A stretch of 64,000 nucleotides of DNA from Benincasa hispida (taxonomy: Eukaryota; Streptophyta; Magnoliopsida; Cucurbitales; Cucurbitaceae). The stretch lies in NCBI RefSeq assembly GCF_009727055.1, contig NC_052359.1:11834771-11898770 (forward strand), given 5' to 3'. Shown here piece by piece: positions 45,287-57,735 of this stretch. Under the pieces are notes generated by a model. It did not search any database. It was not told the DNA's origin and was given only the letters and a program-made list of their open reading frames with translations. The translations under genes were made by a program, and so were the position numbers. Each line of letters begins with the position of its first letter. Positions within the stretch are counted from its first letter, which is position 1.

Positions 45287-45984
45287 TGTTATAGACAATC
45301 AGTAAAACGAGAGAGGTAGGGGAAGAGAGAAGACTGCACACGAAGATTTGGTAACCCAATTCAGTGAGTTTACACCTATGTCTGAGAGGCTTTACGCCTA
45401 GGTGAAAAGAGATCCACTAGTATTCAACTTAGTTTAACAACAACAATTTCACTAAGATTACGTAGAGTGAGATTACTTATGTCAGAATACTAGAGAGTAA
45501 GTTAGACTCCCCCTAACTTTGATATTGCTTACGATGAGTTTGCAAATTTAGGCTCCCCTAAATCCGATGCCATAATAACGACTTCACCCTCTTGTCACCC
45601 GCTAGTTGAAAAGAACACTCAACTAGCATTCAGATACAATACGTTGAAGAACCTGCTTAAACAACCCAAGCTTCCCAGAATCAAAACGCTTCTTCTTTTG
45701 TTTGAACAACAACCAAGTATACACCAAAACACTCTGCTACTTCAATAATTAGTTTCTCATATTTTTTATTAAGATTTCGGAAGCCCTAAAAACTCTTGCA
45801 CTAGTCCTTAAATATGAGTAAGACAAAAAAAAAAAAGGGCAAAAAAACACTAACGGCAAAGATGCACATAAAGAAAGAAATTTCCAACAAATCTGTCACC
45901 AATAAAGAAAGAATATTCACACACAGACAACAAAAAAATATCTAACATTAAAAGAAAATATTATTCGCCAATAATAATGTAACA
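45287..45984 (-). repeat. 3' LTR of the SIRE-type relic
   Basis: About 698 bases bounded by TGTTA (45287) and TAACA (45984), perfect inverted ends, followed by the purine tract. It matches 49832-50479 over about 640 bases, with blocks such as AGAGATCCACTAGTATTCAA. The lower boundary is inferred from the TGTTA end. Confidence 0.8.
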
Positions 45985-46000
45985 AGCTCCCCCTTTGGCA
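45985..46000 (-). promoter_or_regulatory. Polypurine tract of the SIRE-type relic
   Basis: Read on the minus strand: TGCCAAAGGGGGAGCT, directly before the LTR start TGTTACATT. Such a purine tract primes plus-strand DNA synthesis in LTR retrotransposons. Confidence 0.8.
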
Positions 46001-46258
46001 TAATATTTTATCTTAATGACAAATGAGTCAAACAAACCAGGAAAAAAAAAAACAAACAACGCCATTTCAAGTGCACTAAAGAACTTTGAGATACAGACTG
46101 AGCAACAACAAACCAAACCAAGAGAGAGAATAAAACATCCATCAAAAGAATAAAATAGTGCCAACCCAAACAACTAAAATAACCAAACACCAGACCAACC
46201 ATCACCAAACCAACCAAACTAGAACCTACACTTCTCCCCTTTTTTGCCATAAAGAAAA

Positions 46259-48226
46259 TTAAGTGGATGGCGGGGGTTGAGAAAAAAAGGCATCATGAGG
46301 CTGCAGAAGTGTCACACTTAACAAATGAACCAAGCCATTAATATCAGCATGACGATCAGTCAAATCATGAATAATAGTGCTCAAGACTCTGTGGCTAGAA
46401 TAATCACGAAAGATGAAATGCTCTAGCTTAGTTGAAATCAATGAACCTCCTTCCAAAATTTGCAGTTCATCAGGAAGAGGATCGTCAGAATGCTTGTGAG
46501 GATGAATGTTGTAAACAATGTCAGGGACATGAAAACCCTGAAAGATCTTATAACTAAGATTCAAAGACTTGGAAATAGGGCCAGACCCATCATTCGGTCC
46601 AAGAATAGTAGGACACTGGGACAAAAAAATGCCAGTAAACACGGATAGCAGATAGGCAACTTTATTGCAAGAGAGTGAACGTGGCGAAGAAGTTGATTAA
46701 ACACGAACACACCAAAATCAAAAGTAGACATCATTCCAATTTGATATAAAAGACCAACCAGGGAAGGAGACAAACTTGACCCATAAGTTAAGAGACACCA
46801 GTTAGCTACCTAATCTAGAATATAATAAAATACTTCACACTGAGAGTGGAAGCAGACAATTGCCAAGAGGAAGGCCATTCAAAATGAGACCCACCAGTAA
46901 GTTCAGCCACAAGATCCTCAGTAGAAAAATGAGGCGCGCCAAAAGGAGGCGAAGCAGGACGCCCAAGGTAAGCATTAATGACATCAGGAGAAATTGTGAA
47001 GCAGGTTCTTCTAATATAAACTTTTTTCTAGTCGGGTGAGATGGGATCATTAAACTTGGAAAGGAGATTGATGATGAATTCCCTTATCATCTGAGGATAA
47101 AATTGACCGAGATCATTTTCTTTACTATAAAACGCTCTCATTAATAGGCATAGACAGGACATTAGGGGGAACTTTACGATGGCCTACTCGAGTGCGAGGC
47201 TTGTTTCTGACAACAACAATATCACCTTCACTACTAGAAATAGATATCTGCATAGGAGGATCAGAATCAAGGTCAGACTGCTTCTTAGAAGGAGTTCTTT
47301 TAGAAAGAGTCCATGTATAAGGACCTCACTCAGTGGGAGCATCAATCGAGGGTATTTTCTTCACTTTTCTAACTGGGCAAGGGGAACGTTATCATCAAAG
47401 GAGACTGACTCATTTTCCTCACCTGAAGAAATTGATCCCCAGATAGATTTCTCACCAATAGAATCATCAAAACAAGAGAAAGCCACACCTTCATCATCAG
47501 AACAAGGAACAGAAACAGCTAGAGAAGCTTGCACAGGAAAATGCTCGAAACAAACACCAAAATCTCATAAGTTAAGGATAATTTCAGAAACATCAGGAAA
47601 AACATTAGAACCCTTCTAAACATCAGACGAAGAGACCACATGAGATACAACAGAACCAACATTATCAGTATTGACATCAGGGCCAACATCACAACCAACA
47701 TCAGTATTAACAAAGCATCAAGGTTAACTTTATCAAACTTAACATCAGAATCAATAACAGGATTAGTTACAACAATACAAGGTAAGTGAAAATTAGAATC
47801 AATATCAGAGGAGAAAGAAATAGGAGGAACTGTTACACCTTTTTCAGCACTAGAGGTACCTAACAGATTCTTCTCAACAACGAAACTCATATACGGCTGA
47901 ACATCCTTAGCAATAGAGTCATCATACAAGGTCATGGCAAGTTGGTGAATGTCAAGGACCTTCGGTGAACCAGGAACACCAATATGCAACGGAGGTTGAA
48001 CTTCAACCACGTCTTCCCCAGACTCCTTCAACTTCGAGGAAGGCAAGTCTAAGCGAGATCGTTTGGAAAAAGATTCTTCAATAGGGACATCAGGAATGTA
48101 TGCCCTACCTGATGAGACATTAGGTCTCACAACCCATTTCTGGTTAGCTTTCTTCTTCAATCTAACCGTTTTCTTCCTGGAAGTACGAGCACCATTTCGA
48201 GAGTTTATTGTGAGAAACTGCAACAC
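46259..48226 (-). pseudogene. Envelope-like / plant transposon protein of the SIRE-type relic
   Basis: The first frame (48226-47519) encodes 235 residues with a basic start (SRKKTVRLKKKANQKWVVRP) and a Ser/Asp-rich middle. Damaged frames follow: 47050-46835 with YLGRPASPPFGAPHFSTEDL-type sequence (in a shifted frame), 46773-46561, and 46642-46259 with PISKSLNLSYKIFQGFHVPDIVYNIHPHKH, ending PPPST. Position after RNase H and before the purine tract fits the envelope-like gene of SIRE elements. Its function is unknown even in intact relatives. The plus-strand frame at 47179-47619 is its antisense shadow. Confidence 0.65.
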
Positions 48227-48480
48227 TTAAAAAGGGAAATTAGCTAGGCTGTTGATTTCAACATAAACGTAGAAATAGGGTAAAAGCCTCAATCATTTTA
48301 TATTTGAACTGTTGGTGGAGAGAAGAAAAGATGAAACTAAAGAGCCGATTATGTAAAATATGGTGAGAAATAATTATGGGCTGATGAATTTAAATTTTGG
48401 CCCAAACCACTCCACTTTCCAAAATAACAATTAATTGCTATTGATTAATTCGACAAATCCCAAGTGTAACACGCAGGGAT

Positions 48481-49800
48481 TCAAACTAAGAAGCATCCAA
48501 CGACTTAGTGAAAATGTCTGTAATCTATTTATCAGTACTACCATGCTCAAGAACAATAACTTTGAACTCAACTAATTCTCTGATGAAGCGATGCCTGATA
48601 TCAATGTGCTTGGTCTTGTTATGCTGAACATGATTTTTGGAGATGTTAATAACATTCATGTTATCACAAAACAAGGTCATGACATCTTGCGTAACATCAT
48701 AATTCTGAAGCATCTGTTTCATCCACAGCAGTTGAGTGTAACTACTACTAGCAACTATATATTCGGTCTCAGCAACTAACAAGAACACACAGTTCTACTT
48801 CTTGCCGAACCAAGATATGAGATTGTTTTCTAAGAAGAAACATCCTCTGGAGGTTCTTTTTCTATCTTCAAAATTTCAGCCCAATCGGTATTACAGTTCC
48901 CAATGCGAATACAATTAGTATCAGAGGAATAAAGAAGATCATAATTCATAGTCCCATTGATGTACTTGAGAATTCGTTTCACACTTGTCAGATGACTTGT
49001 CTTCGGATTAGACTAAAATCTAGCACATATGCCCACAACACAAGCTATGTCAGAACGGTTGCCTGTTAGATACAGAAGACTTCCAATCATGCTCGTGTAT
49101 AAGCTTTCATCAATATTTGCAATATCGGTGTTTTTAGTAAGTTTAGCATGAGTTAGGGCTGGAGTGCGTTTAGGACTTGCTTTCTCAAGACCAAACTTTT
49201 GAAACATATTTCTGACATATTTACTTTGAGCTACAAATATCCTATCAGGTAATTACTTAACTTGAAGGCCAAGAAAATATATCAATTCACCCACCATGCT
49301 CATCTCAAATTCAGCTTTCATCTGGTTGACAAATTGATCTACAAGAGACTGTGGGTGATCCTCCAAATACAATTTCATCAACATATTTTTGAGCAATGAT
49401 AAAATCTTCTCCTGTCCTCTTTATGAACAAAGTTTTATCAGAACTTCCTCTAGAATACCCTTTTTGCAACAAGAACTCTGCTAGCCTTTTATACAAAGCC
49501 CTTGGAGCTTTTTTAAGCCATACAAGGCCTTACGTAGTCTATACACATGTTGAGGACAAGGTGGGTCTATAAATTCCTTCGGTTGTTCAACATCAACCTT
49601 TTCATTTAGCACACTGTTCAAAAAGGCGCTTTTAACATCCATTTGATATAATTTAAATTTAAGAAGATATGATACTCCAAGAAGTAAGCAAATTGCCTTT
49701 AACCGAGCAACAGGGGCAAAGATCTAATCAAAACCAATACCTTCCACCTGAGTATATCTATGTGCAACAAGTCGAGCTTTATTGTGAGTAACCGATAGTA
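48481..49800 (-). pseudogene. SIRE-type reverse transcriptase and RNase H remnant
   Basis: From 49795 downward: NKARLVAHRYTQVEGIGFD, FAPVARLKAI, LYQMDVKSAFLN, EKVDVEQPKEFIDPP, HVYRLRKALYGLKKAPRA, then LFIKRTGEDFIIAQKYVDEIVFG, where the catalytic YVDD reads YVDE (about 49385). Then FGLEKASPKRTP and DESLYTSMIGSLLYLTGNRSDIACVVGICARF. RNase H: AETEYIVASSSYTQLLWMKQML, LFCDNMNVINISKNHVQHNKTKHIDIRHRFIRE. Stops and frame changes interrupt it. The 5' RT, integrase and gag are absent. Confidence 0.85.
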
Positions 49801-49831
49801 TTCAACTTATTGCGAGTAACATAAAGACTTG

Positions 49832-50479
49832 GTAACCCAGTTCTGTGAAATTACACTTATGTCTGGGAGGCTTTACACCTAGGTGAAAAGAGATCCACTA
49901 GTATTCAACTTAGTTTAACAACAACAATTTCACTTTGATTACATAGAGTTAGATTACTCATGTCAGAATAGTAGAGTGCAAGTTAGGCTCCCTCTAACTT
50001 TGATACTGCTTGTGATGAGTTTGCAAATTTAGGCGTCCCTAAATCCAATGTCACAGCAATGATTTCACCCTCTTGTCACCTGCTAGTTGAAAAGAACACT
50101 CAACTAGTGTTCAGATACAATACGTCAAAGAACCTACTTGAATAACCCAAGCTTCACATAATCGAAACGCTTCTTTTTTTTTGTTTGAACAACAACCATG
50201 TCTATACCAAAAGACTGCCATTTTAGTAATCAGTTTCTCATCTTTTTAATTAGTTTCTCATCTTTTTTATTAAGATTTCGATAGCCCTAAAAACCCTTAC
50301 ACCAGCCCTTAAGTATGGGCAAGACAAAAATAGGGCAAAAAAACACCAACAACAAAGACGCATATAAGGAAATAAATTCTCAACAAATTTGTCGCCAATA
50401 AGAAAAGAATATTCATACAAAGACAATAACAAAATATCCAATATTAAAAAATATAGTATTCGCCAATAATAACGTAACA
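49832..50479 (-). repeat. 5' LTR of the SIRE-type relic, truncated
   Basis: This is the direct repeat of 45345-45984, ending ..GTAACA at 50479. About 45-60 bases of its lower-coordinate end are missing at the junction with pol. The 110-codon minus frame over 50250-50582 is chance. Confidence 0.8.
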
Positions 50480-51230
50480 ATGTCCTTAACTCTATATAGG
50501 CAATTTGAAGACCCATATTATACAAAGGTAAAAAACCTATAAAATTTACAAATTTGTCAGTAACCCAACCAATTGAAGCCAATCAAAGGAGGCTATTGTA
50601 CAACTTTGTTCACTGAATTGATCTATGTCGACCAACCGATGAGCACCTGAGGTCATATAACTAAGTTTATGTGTTGACTCTGTTCATATATTGGCTTTAT
50701 GAAATCTGTACTTTACTCCATCTTTCAGTATTGAATTTAACTAAGTATGCTAACCATGAGCATACAAATCAATATAATGAAATTATACCACGAGCAAAGG
50801 TGTTCAAAACATTCTAAGGCATATAACTAATTAAGCTTGATTATTAATCTTTTTAGGGCATTCCCACATCTGATCTCCAAAAGAAATGGCTATAAAGTAA
50901 CAAAAAATGACAAAACAGGAAATAAATAAACACTAAAGATGATCTCTCGAAAAAATGAAAAAGACGGGCATGTGATTCTGAAATGGCTAAAATCACTTTT
51001 GTCATGTTCAAAATCATTCCAAAACATACCTATAATTGCTCAAAATTAATTTAATATTTAATTTTACACTTTTAAAATATAATTTTTATATCATCAAATT
51101 TGATTTTGAAAGATTAAAAGCACGTTTACTAGTGATTTTAGAACTAATAAGTTGGAATTACTCGATAAATGTGCAATTTCAAAAGCAAGTTGTTGAACAA
51201 CTTATTTGTAAATGGTAAGTGAAGGGATAG
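50480..51230. other. Gene-free spacer
   Basis: AT-rich flank of the SIRE-type relic. Nothing coding is seen. Confidence 0.6.
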
Positions 51231-51860
51231 TTGTTAACTTGAGACTAGTTAGTGTATGGGTTGGGTGAAGAGATTATTTAATTTTGATGAACTTTTAGTT
51301 CTAATGTTCATTACTTCAAGTTTAAGCTTTTGTTAAGTTGCAAGTCATGTGTTTTGTTTATAAACTTGAGACTAATATATGAGGGGTGGGTGAGGGGACA
51401 GTTGAGTTTTGATTCTTGGGAGTAGTTTTTGAGTTTAAGTTTTCCTTAAAGTTATTATTTTAATTTGTTTTTGTAAATGGTGGGTAAGGAGATAGATAAT
51501 TTGAGACTTGGTTCCGAACATGTTCGGATTAACTTTTTAAATGTTTAAATAAGTGTTTATAAGTGAAAAAAAAGTGTCTATAAATACTTCAAGTTTTAGT
51601 GTTTAATTAAGTTGTGGATCAATTAGTATACTTATAAACTTGAGATGGTTTTGTCAATTGTTGGTTTTAATACTTTTAGGATTAAATTTAAGTTTTAGTT
51701 AAGTTGTGCTTATAAACTTGAGATTAATTAGTGTATGGGGTTGGTAATGAGATTATTTGGTGAACTTTTAGTTCTAATCTTCATGACTTTAAGTTTAAGT
51801 TTTTGTTATATTTATAAACTTGAGAGATTAGTACATGATGGGTAGGTGAGGGGATAGTTG
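51231..51860. repeat. Degenerate tandem repeats starting ATAAACTTGAGA
   Basis: TAAACTTGAGA or a close variant recurs near 51232, 51360, 51496, 51635, 51712 and 51812, each time followed within about 30 bases by GTRTATGGGTTGGGTGA-like or GGTGGGTGAGGGGA-like text and then AGTTTAAGTTTTTG. Unit lengths range from about 77 to 139, so internal deletions have occurred. Non-coding. Confidence 0.6.
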
Positions 51861-52286
51861 AGTTGAGTTAGTTATAGTTTTTACCTTTAGTTTTGATGTT
51901 GAATTAATTGGAGAGAGAGAAACAATAATAAAATTTATTATTTTGTTAGTTCATAAGTTTTCATGTTAAAGTTAAATAATCGAGAAAACTTAGTTGTTCA
52001 TTGATTTTTTTTTGTAGGTAGTTCGACGTAGATTTACAAAAAATATTGTTCAGCCGAATCTAAATATGCATATGTGTATGTGACAAAATTAATTTCTTTT
52101 TAGTATGTAATTTAACTTTTATTAATTTTAATTAAGTTTGTGGACATAGTTTAGATTTTTTCATAATTTGTTTTAGTTGATTGTAGTTGGACAATAAATT
52201 GTAATATAATGGAATTAAATTTGTTAGTTTTGCTTACATTTTAAGTACTAAATGTTTCAATTCAAATGCTTTTTAGAAAAGAATTA

Positions 52287-52620
52287 TTACAAAAACCCTA
52301 AGTTGATGTCACATTGACGTCGGTAGAACCAGGTAAACGTTTACTATGTGAGACCTTTGTTGACGCCAAAGAGGAGGTGTCGGGCAAACCTACCGATGCA
52401 AGTGTTTTTATTTTATTTTATTTTTTTAAAAAATTTGAATCGGTAGATCCCCTATGCCAACGCGACCATTTTGGCGTCGATAGAGGTGGTGGTGAGACCT
52501 TCACCACCACCATTATGCTTCGCATATTCCAATATCGATAGAGCCTCTCTCGACGAAGCTTTACCGACAAGCAAAATGGTGTCGGAAAAACTTTTCTTGA
52601 TATCGTTTGTGATTCTCCAG
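52287..52620 (+). mobile_element. CACTA-like terminal fragment
   Basis: TATTACAAAAACCCTAAG at about 52286 resembles the CACTACAAGAAAAA-type end of En/Spm elements. It is followed by subterminal motifs of the type GACGTCGGTAGA, TTGACGCCAAA, TTTTGGCGTCGATAG, TTTACCGACAAGC and GGTGTCGG on both strands, the usual pattern of such ends. I see no opposite terminus or transposase. The three overlapping open frames on both strands are by-products of the inverted motifs. Confidence 0.5.
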
Positions 52621-54017
52621 ACGATTTTGTGCCTCTTAAAAGACAAAAATTCCATAAAATCTTACAAAGACCCACAATCAAATTTCAAACAAATAGATGA
52701 ATCACTAAATACAAAAGGATCCAACAAAGAAAAATATTATCTTCGATCATGGGAAATCTTTTTAAATGATCATGATAAATAGACTAAAATTTCAAAAAAA
52801 AAAAAAAAGCAAAGTCTTCATCGCTACAAATTCATAATGTGTGTCTCTTTTTGTGTATTAGACTCAAACGACATAGTGAAAACACTCAATTAATAATATA
52901 CAACCTTGTTAAACACATGAGAAAAAGACCTTTTTGATTCCTAGGTTCTGGATTTAATTTCCACTTGGTCTTTAGTTTTCCAGTATAACTTTAGTCCTTA
53001 AGTTGTGAAGTTTGGTTTCAATTTAGTATCTAATTTAAAAATATTACAATTTTTATCATTGAGATTTGAATTTTATTTCAATTTTATCCCTAGTCTTCAA
53101 AATTTTACATTTTTAATCCTGATTTTTCACTAAATACTCACTTCAGTTTTTTGCTCTAATGTCTATTAATTAATTTAAAATAATCAAAAGGATTATAATT
53201 AATCAAGCTTCACTATTTTTGTTGTCACTATTAAAATTAATTTTAAAATGTCACTTCATAATGAGTTTAAATTAATTAATAAATATTAGCGCCCAAAGAC
53301 TAAAGTCAGTATTTAGTGAAAAATCGATATTAAAAGTGTAAATCTAGAAACACATGAACTAATTTGACATAAAACTTCAATCTCAAGGATAAGTTGTAAC
53401 ATTTTAAAATTTATAGACCAAATTGAACTTAAACTCAAAACTTAAGAATTAAAAGTATAACATTTTGAAACTTAAGAAACAAAAAAGTATTTTTTTTCCT
53501 TAAAACATTTAAGTCTTTAGATCTAGAGGTGATTCTATTAATCTCTTTCTTCTTGCTAACCTATATAACTTAATTAAAAGAGATAGTTTAATAGACTAGG
53601 GAATCAAAGGAGAGTATGAAGAAGAGACGGAAAAAAAAAAGATGAAATGTGGGAAAATGTTTAGCTATAGATTGAAACCATGGTTTAAAAGTTCCATCGA
53701 AATCTTAACCTTGAAATTTTGACTGGGGAACATTTCGTTTTCCTCTTAATTTCGACAAGATTTCGAGAATATTCCTATTCCCCTCATTTCGATGAAATTT
53801 CAAGATTTTGAAAAAATTTTGAAAAATTTCGACATTTCAAGAAGATTCTAATTTTTTTTTAATTAACTATGTTAGCTCCATTTAAAATTTTCAATTTTAT
53901 GGTTCTGATTACACACAATTCTATAGTTTCACATGCCAATGTCATTTTCGACAAAGGATTAAGTCTTTTTATGTTACTTTTTCTAGTTTCTAACTTTTCT
54001 CAATTTTTAGCTTTACT
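52621..54017. other. Gene-free spacer
   Basis: AT-rich DNA. Around 52940-53500 the pieces AAATTTTACATTTTTAATCC and their complements recur, suggesting a decayed foldback or MITE. At 53700-53860 TTTCGA/TTCGAC motifs cluster. No gene. Confidence 0.5.
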
Positions 54018-54541
54018 TGTTGAGGGAAATGGTATATAAGAATTGAATACACTAGCAAACTGATAACAACTCAACTAGAAACAGACACTCAATGTATAAT
54101 ATTCAAACTCAAACGTAAACTAAATGGTGTAACAAAACTTAGATATGAAAATTATCAAAGACTCGAAAGAACCTCAAAACCTCTGGAGATTCAAAATATA
54201 GTCGAGGCACGCTTCTGATTAGTGTTGTTCTGAAGACAATTATTCACTCTGCACAGGTTGCAAGCAGACTATAGTGATTGTCTTAGTAGGATAAAAAGAC
54301 TAACTTCGGTAGATAACTCATTTGAGTTGTTACTTGACAAAAACCAAACATAACTCTTTTAAATTGAAGAAACTACAAATTTAACTTTCATACATGTTAA
54401 GTTTGTACATGAAACGTCATTTTAATTTGAAGTTTCAATCCAATTTGAGAGTTTCTAAACAATGAATTTAATCTACACAATTAAATCTAATTTTTTGTTC
54501 AACATTCAGTTGTTTAACTTTCTTTTACTATATATCTAACA
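54018..54541 (-). repeat. 3' LTR of the second copia element
   Basis: 524 bases from TGTTGAGGG to ..ATCTAACA on the plus strand, TGTT/AACA ends. It matches 60702 onward over about 300 bases, including ACAACTCAACTAGAAACAG-type blocks and AACCTCAAAACCT. The purine tract AATGTGGGGGAT (minus, 54542-54553) adjoins it. Confidence 0.85.
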
Positions 54542-55068
54542 ATCCCCCACATTAAAAAAAAATCAAACAAAAAACATTGAGAGCAAACAGACCAAGTTAT
54601 GCATAAGGAGAGATGCCTTCTGGACCTGATCCTTTCTTAGTGAATATCCGTCGGATTTTTCGAAGAAATAGTGAGACTAAGCTCTGGAACTATCCTTCTT
54701 CTTGGTGAATTGAGATAATAGATATCACACATAACTCATTTTGTATCTTTGAATTCTATACGTTTGTGTCCATTTTGGTCCTAGACAAAATCCTAAATTC
54801 ATGAGAGCTTTGGAGAACATAAGCCATGTGAAAAGTTTTCGTAGAAGCGACCCCATTTCTACTCTCACATAGGTAATATTGATTAAGAGTATTTTATTTT
54901 TACTTCTCTTATAAAACAAGATATCAATATAAACCTTACCATCAACAGATCACACTTTAGAACATCACAGAAATGGAAAGAAACTATAAGTTTTTTAGTG
55001 TGTCAAATATAAATTATCCAACTAGTTTGCCTATTGAACCTAAATTTATGAATTTCCAGTCAATTAGG

Positions 55069-56740
55069 TTAGGTTACCACTAGATAATTCACTTCATAGG
55101 CTTTAGGCCCATTTCTCTCGATATATATGTGAATTTCTCTCTTTGACAATCCTTTTGTCAAAGGATCTACAATATTCTCTTTTGATTTTACATAATCAAT
55201 AGAAATTATTCCATTAATGAACAACTGCTTTATCAAATTATACCTACGTCTAATATGTCGTGACTTGCCATTGTAGACATTATTCTCAACTCTCGTAGAA
55301 GCCGTTAAATTGTCACAATAAATACATATTGCACTTATAGGCTTTTGCCATAATGGAATATCCTCAAAAAAATTTGAAGCCATTCATCTTCTTCTTTTGC
55401 TTTATCAAGAGCTATAAACTTTGATTCCATATCAGAACGTGCTATACACGTCTGTTTTGAAGATTTTCATGATACAATTGCCCCACCTAAAGAAAAAACA
55501 TACCCACTGGTTGACTTAGTTTCCATGCTATTAGAGATTCAATTAGCATCACTAAATCCTTCCAGTACATGTGGATACCTCATATAACGTAATCCATAGT
55601 CTAGAATGTACTTTAAATACTTTAGAACTCTGATTAACAACATTTCAATGATCATGCCCAGGATGGTAGTGTATCTTACTAAACTTCCTACTAAATAGGC
55701 AATATCAGTTCTTGTACAATTCATTATGTACATTAAGCTACCAGTAACTCTAGAATATTCTAGAGAAGACATAACTTCATCATTGTTTTCCTTCCAATTA
55801 CAATTTGGATCAAATGGAGTAACAGTCGACTTACTCTCAAAATGATCAAATTTTCTCAGCACTTTCTTTATATAGTGAGATCGAGAAAGTATGTATCCAC
55901 TTGAATTTCTTGTTATTCAAATTTAAAGGATAACATCAGTAAGACCAAGGTCTTTCATATCAAAGTTGGGTTTCAACATCTTTTGAGTGGAATCAATGAC
56001 ACTTCTACTTATGCTCAGTATTAACATATCATCCACATACAAACAAACAACGATATGCTCTTGATCAATGGTTTTAGCATAGACACATTTATCACATTCA
56101 TTTATATTAGATCCGTTTGATAACATGGTATGATCACATTTTTTATGCCATTGTTTTTTAGTGCTTGTTTCAACCCATAAAGAGACTTGACAAGTTTACA
56201 AACTTTATCTTCAAGTCCTTTAACAATAAACCTTTTAGGTTGTTCCATATAGATTTCTTCATCTAAATCTCCATTTAAAAAATATATTTTTACGTCCATT
56301 TGGTATCTTTCCAAATTTTGTAAAGTTGCTATTATAATTATACCCTTATAGATGCAATCCTTGTCACTAGAGAATAGGTATCAAAGAAATCGAGCCTTGC
56401 GAGCTTTGTACTTATCAATAGTGTTGTTAGCTTTTAGCTTTTTCTTAAAAATCCATTTACTCTCAATTGGTTTACTTCAAGGAGGTAAATCAACCAATAA
56501 TGTATTATTTTGTAAAATAGATTCTAGCTCACTATTTATAGCTTTTTTCTAATAAGGTGCATCAAGAGATGGCATTGGTTCGTGAAAAGTTTGAGGCTCA
56601 TCTTCTATCATATATGTTATAAAATCAGGTCCAAACGAAGTAGCTTTCTTAGCTCTTTTTCTTCTTCTAGGTTCAGACTCAATTTCTTTTATTGTCTTGA
56701 TCTTTCGAAAAGCTAGCCTCATTGATTCTTTTGACACTAA
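55069..56740 (-). pseudogene. copia reverse transcriptase and RNase H remnant
   Basis: From high to low coordinate: the hinge with EPRRRKRAKKATSFGPDF (56690-56610), then KWIFKKKLK, YQMDVKIYFLNGDLDEEIYMEQPKRF (56305-56225) and CKLVKSLYGLKQAL. VVCLYVDDMLILS (about 56045-56010) is the YVDD box. Then TVTPFDPNCNWKEN, LEYSRVTGSLMYIMNCTRTDIAYLVGSLVRY and GFSDAN. RNase H: ICIYCDNLTASTRVENNVYNGKSRHIRRRYNLIKQLF and the end VDPLTKGLSKREI (55383-55100). Frameshifts at 56120 and 55900 and several stops break it. Confidence 0.85.
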
Positions 56741-57735
56741 TAATTTTGTGTCCTTCTTCCTTTAAAGGAAATATATCCTCAAAGCATTCAGCTTCAATAG
56801 ATTCCATTATGGTATTATTACTAATATCAGATATTTCTGATTTAATACCATGAATTTATATGTAGCACTATGCAATGCATATAAAGACACAATCAATTGT
56901 CTTAAGCCCAAATTTTGTCCTTTTTGGTAAAGAAATTTGTACCTTTGCCAAACACCCCCACATTTTTAGCATTTTAAATGAGGGTAACTTTACATTTCAC
57001 ACTTCATAAGGCAACTTATTAGTCTTCTTATGTGAAATTCTATTTATTATAAAATTTGTTGTCAACAAAGCTTTCCCCCACAACCTGAATTATTTAACAT
57101 GCAATTAACCATGTCCTTTAACGTTCGACTCTTTCTTTCAGCTACGCTATTTTGTTGTGGTGTATAAGATGTTGTAGTTTGATGGATTATACCATTAACT
57201 TCATAGAATTATGATGTGATGATGATTCATATTCACCACCTCTATCTGATCCGAGCGCCTTTACTTTCTTCTCAAGTTAATTCTCAACTTATGCTTTATA
57301 TGTTTTAAAAACATTAAAGGTTTCTTCTTTACTATGTAATAAATATACATAGCAATATTTACTACAATCATCAATGAATATGACAAAGTATCTTTTACCA
57401 CCTCGTGTGGAAGTACTTTTCATATCACATACATCACTGTGGATTAAATCAAGTAACTCATTACTTCTTTCCATGGATGAAAATGACTTTCTAGTAAACT
57501 TTGTTTCAATACAAGCTTCACATTTTTGTCTATTATCAATGTTAAAATTAGGCAATAGTCCTACACTTACCATTCTATTTAAAGAACGATAATTGACATG
57601 CCCCAATCTAGAATGCCAAATATCATACAACTCAACAATATAAGCAGAAAAATTGCTATTATTATTATTCTTCGACATTTGTGTCAGTATATTCAATTTG
57701 AATATACCATCACTTAGATAGCCTTTTCCCACATA
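56741..57735 (-). pseudogene. copia pre-integrase and integrase remnant
   Basis: Directly after LR1 copy e the frame continues GKGYLSDGIFKLN (57725-57690), then WHSRLGHVNYRSLNRM and CEACIETKFTRKSF, the H..H..C..C zinc site, then the integrase core with LIHSDVCDMKSTSTRGGKRYFVIFIDDCSKYCYVYLLHSKEE (57440-57320). Both catalytic Asp positions are recognisable; the Glu region downstream (57300-57150) is broken by frameshifts. Confidence 0.85.

Larger units (their letters stand above)
45287..50479 (-). mobile_element. SIRE-type copia relic with envelope-like gene, internally deleted
   Basis: On the minus strand the order is LTR (50479 to about 49832), reverse transcriptase from the RLVAHRYTQVEG region to RNase H (49795-48525), envelope-like frame (48226-46259), purine tract (46000-45985) and LTR (45984-45287). 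An extra frame after RNase H is typical of the SIRE/Maximus branch of copia. gag, protease, integrase and the 5' part of RT are missing: the pol sequence joins directly to the LTR near 49795-49830, where a GAGTAAC motif is repeated. The element is dead. Confidence 0.8.

Noticed and set aside
47179..47619. 146-codon open frame on the plus strand
   Set aside because: It is antisense to the envelope-like frame of the SIRE-type relic and has no recognisable domain.
50250..50582. 110-codon minus-strand frame rich in aromatic residues
   Set aside because: It spans the edge of the SIRE-type LTR and flank, so it cannot be a conserved gene.
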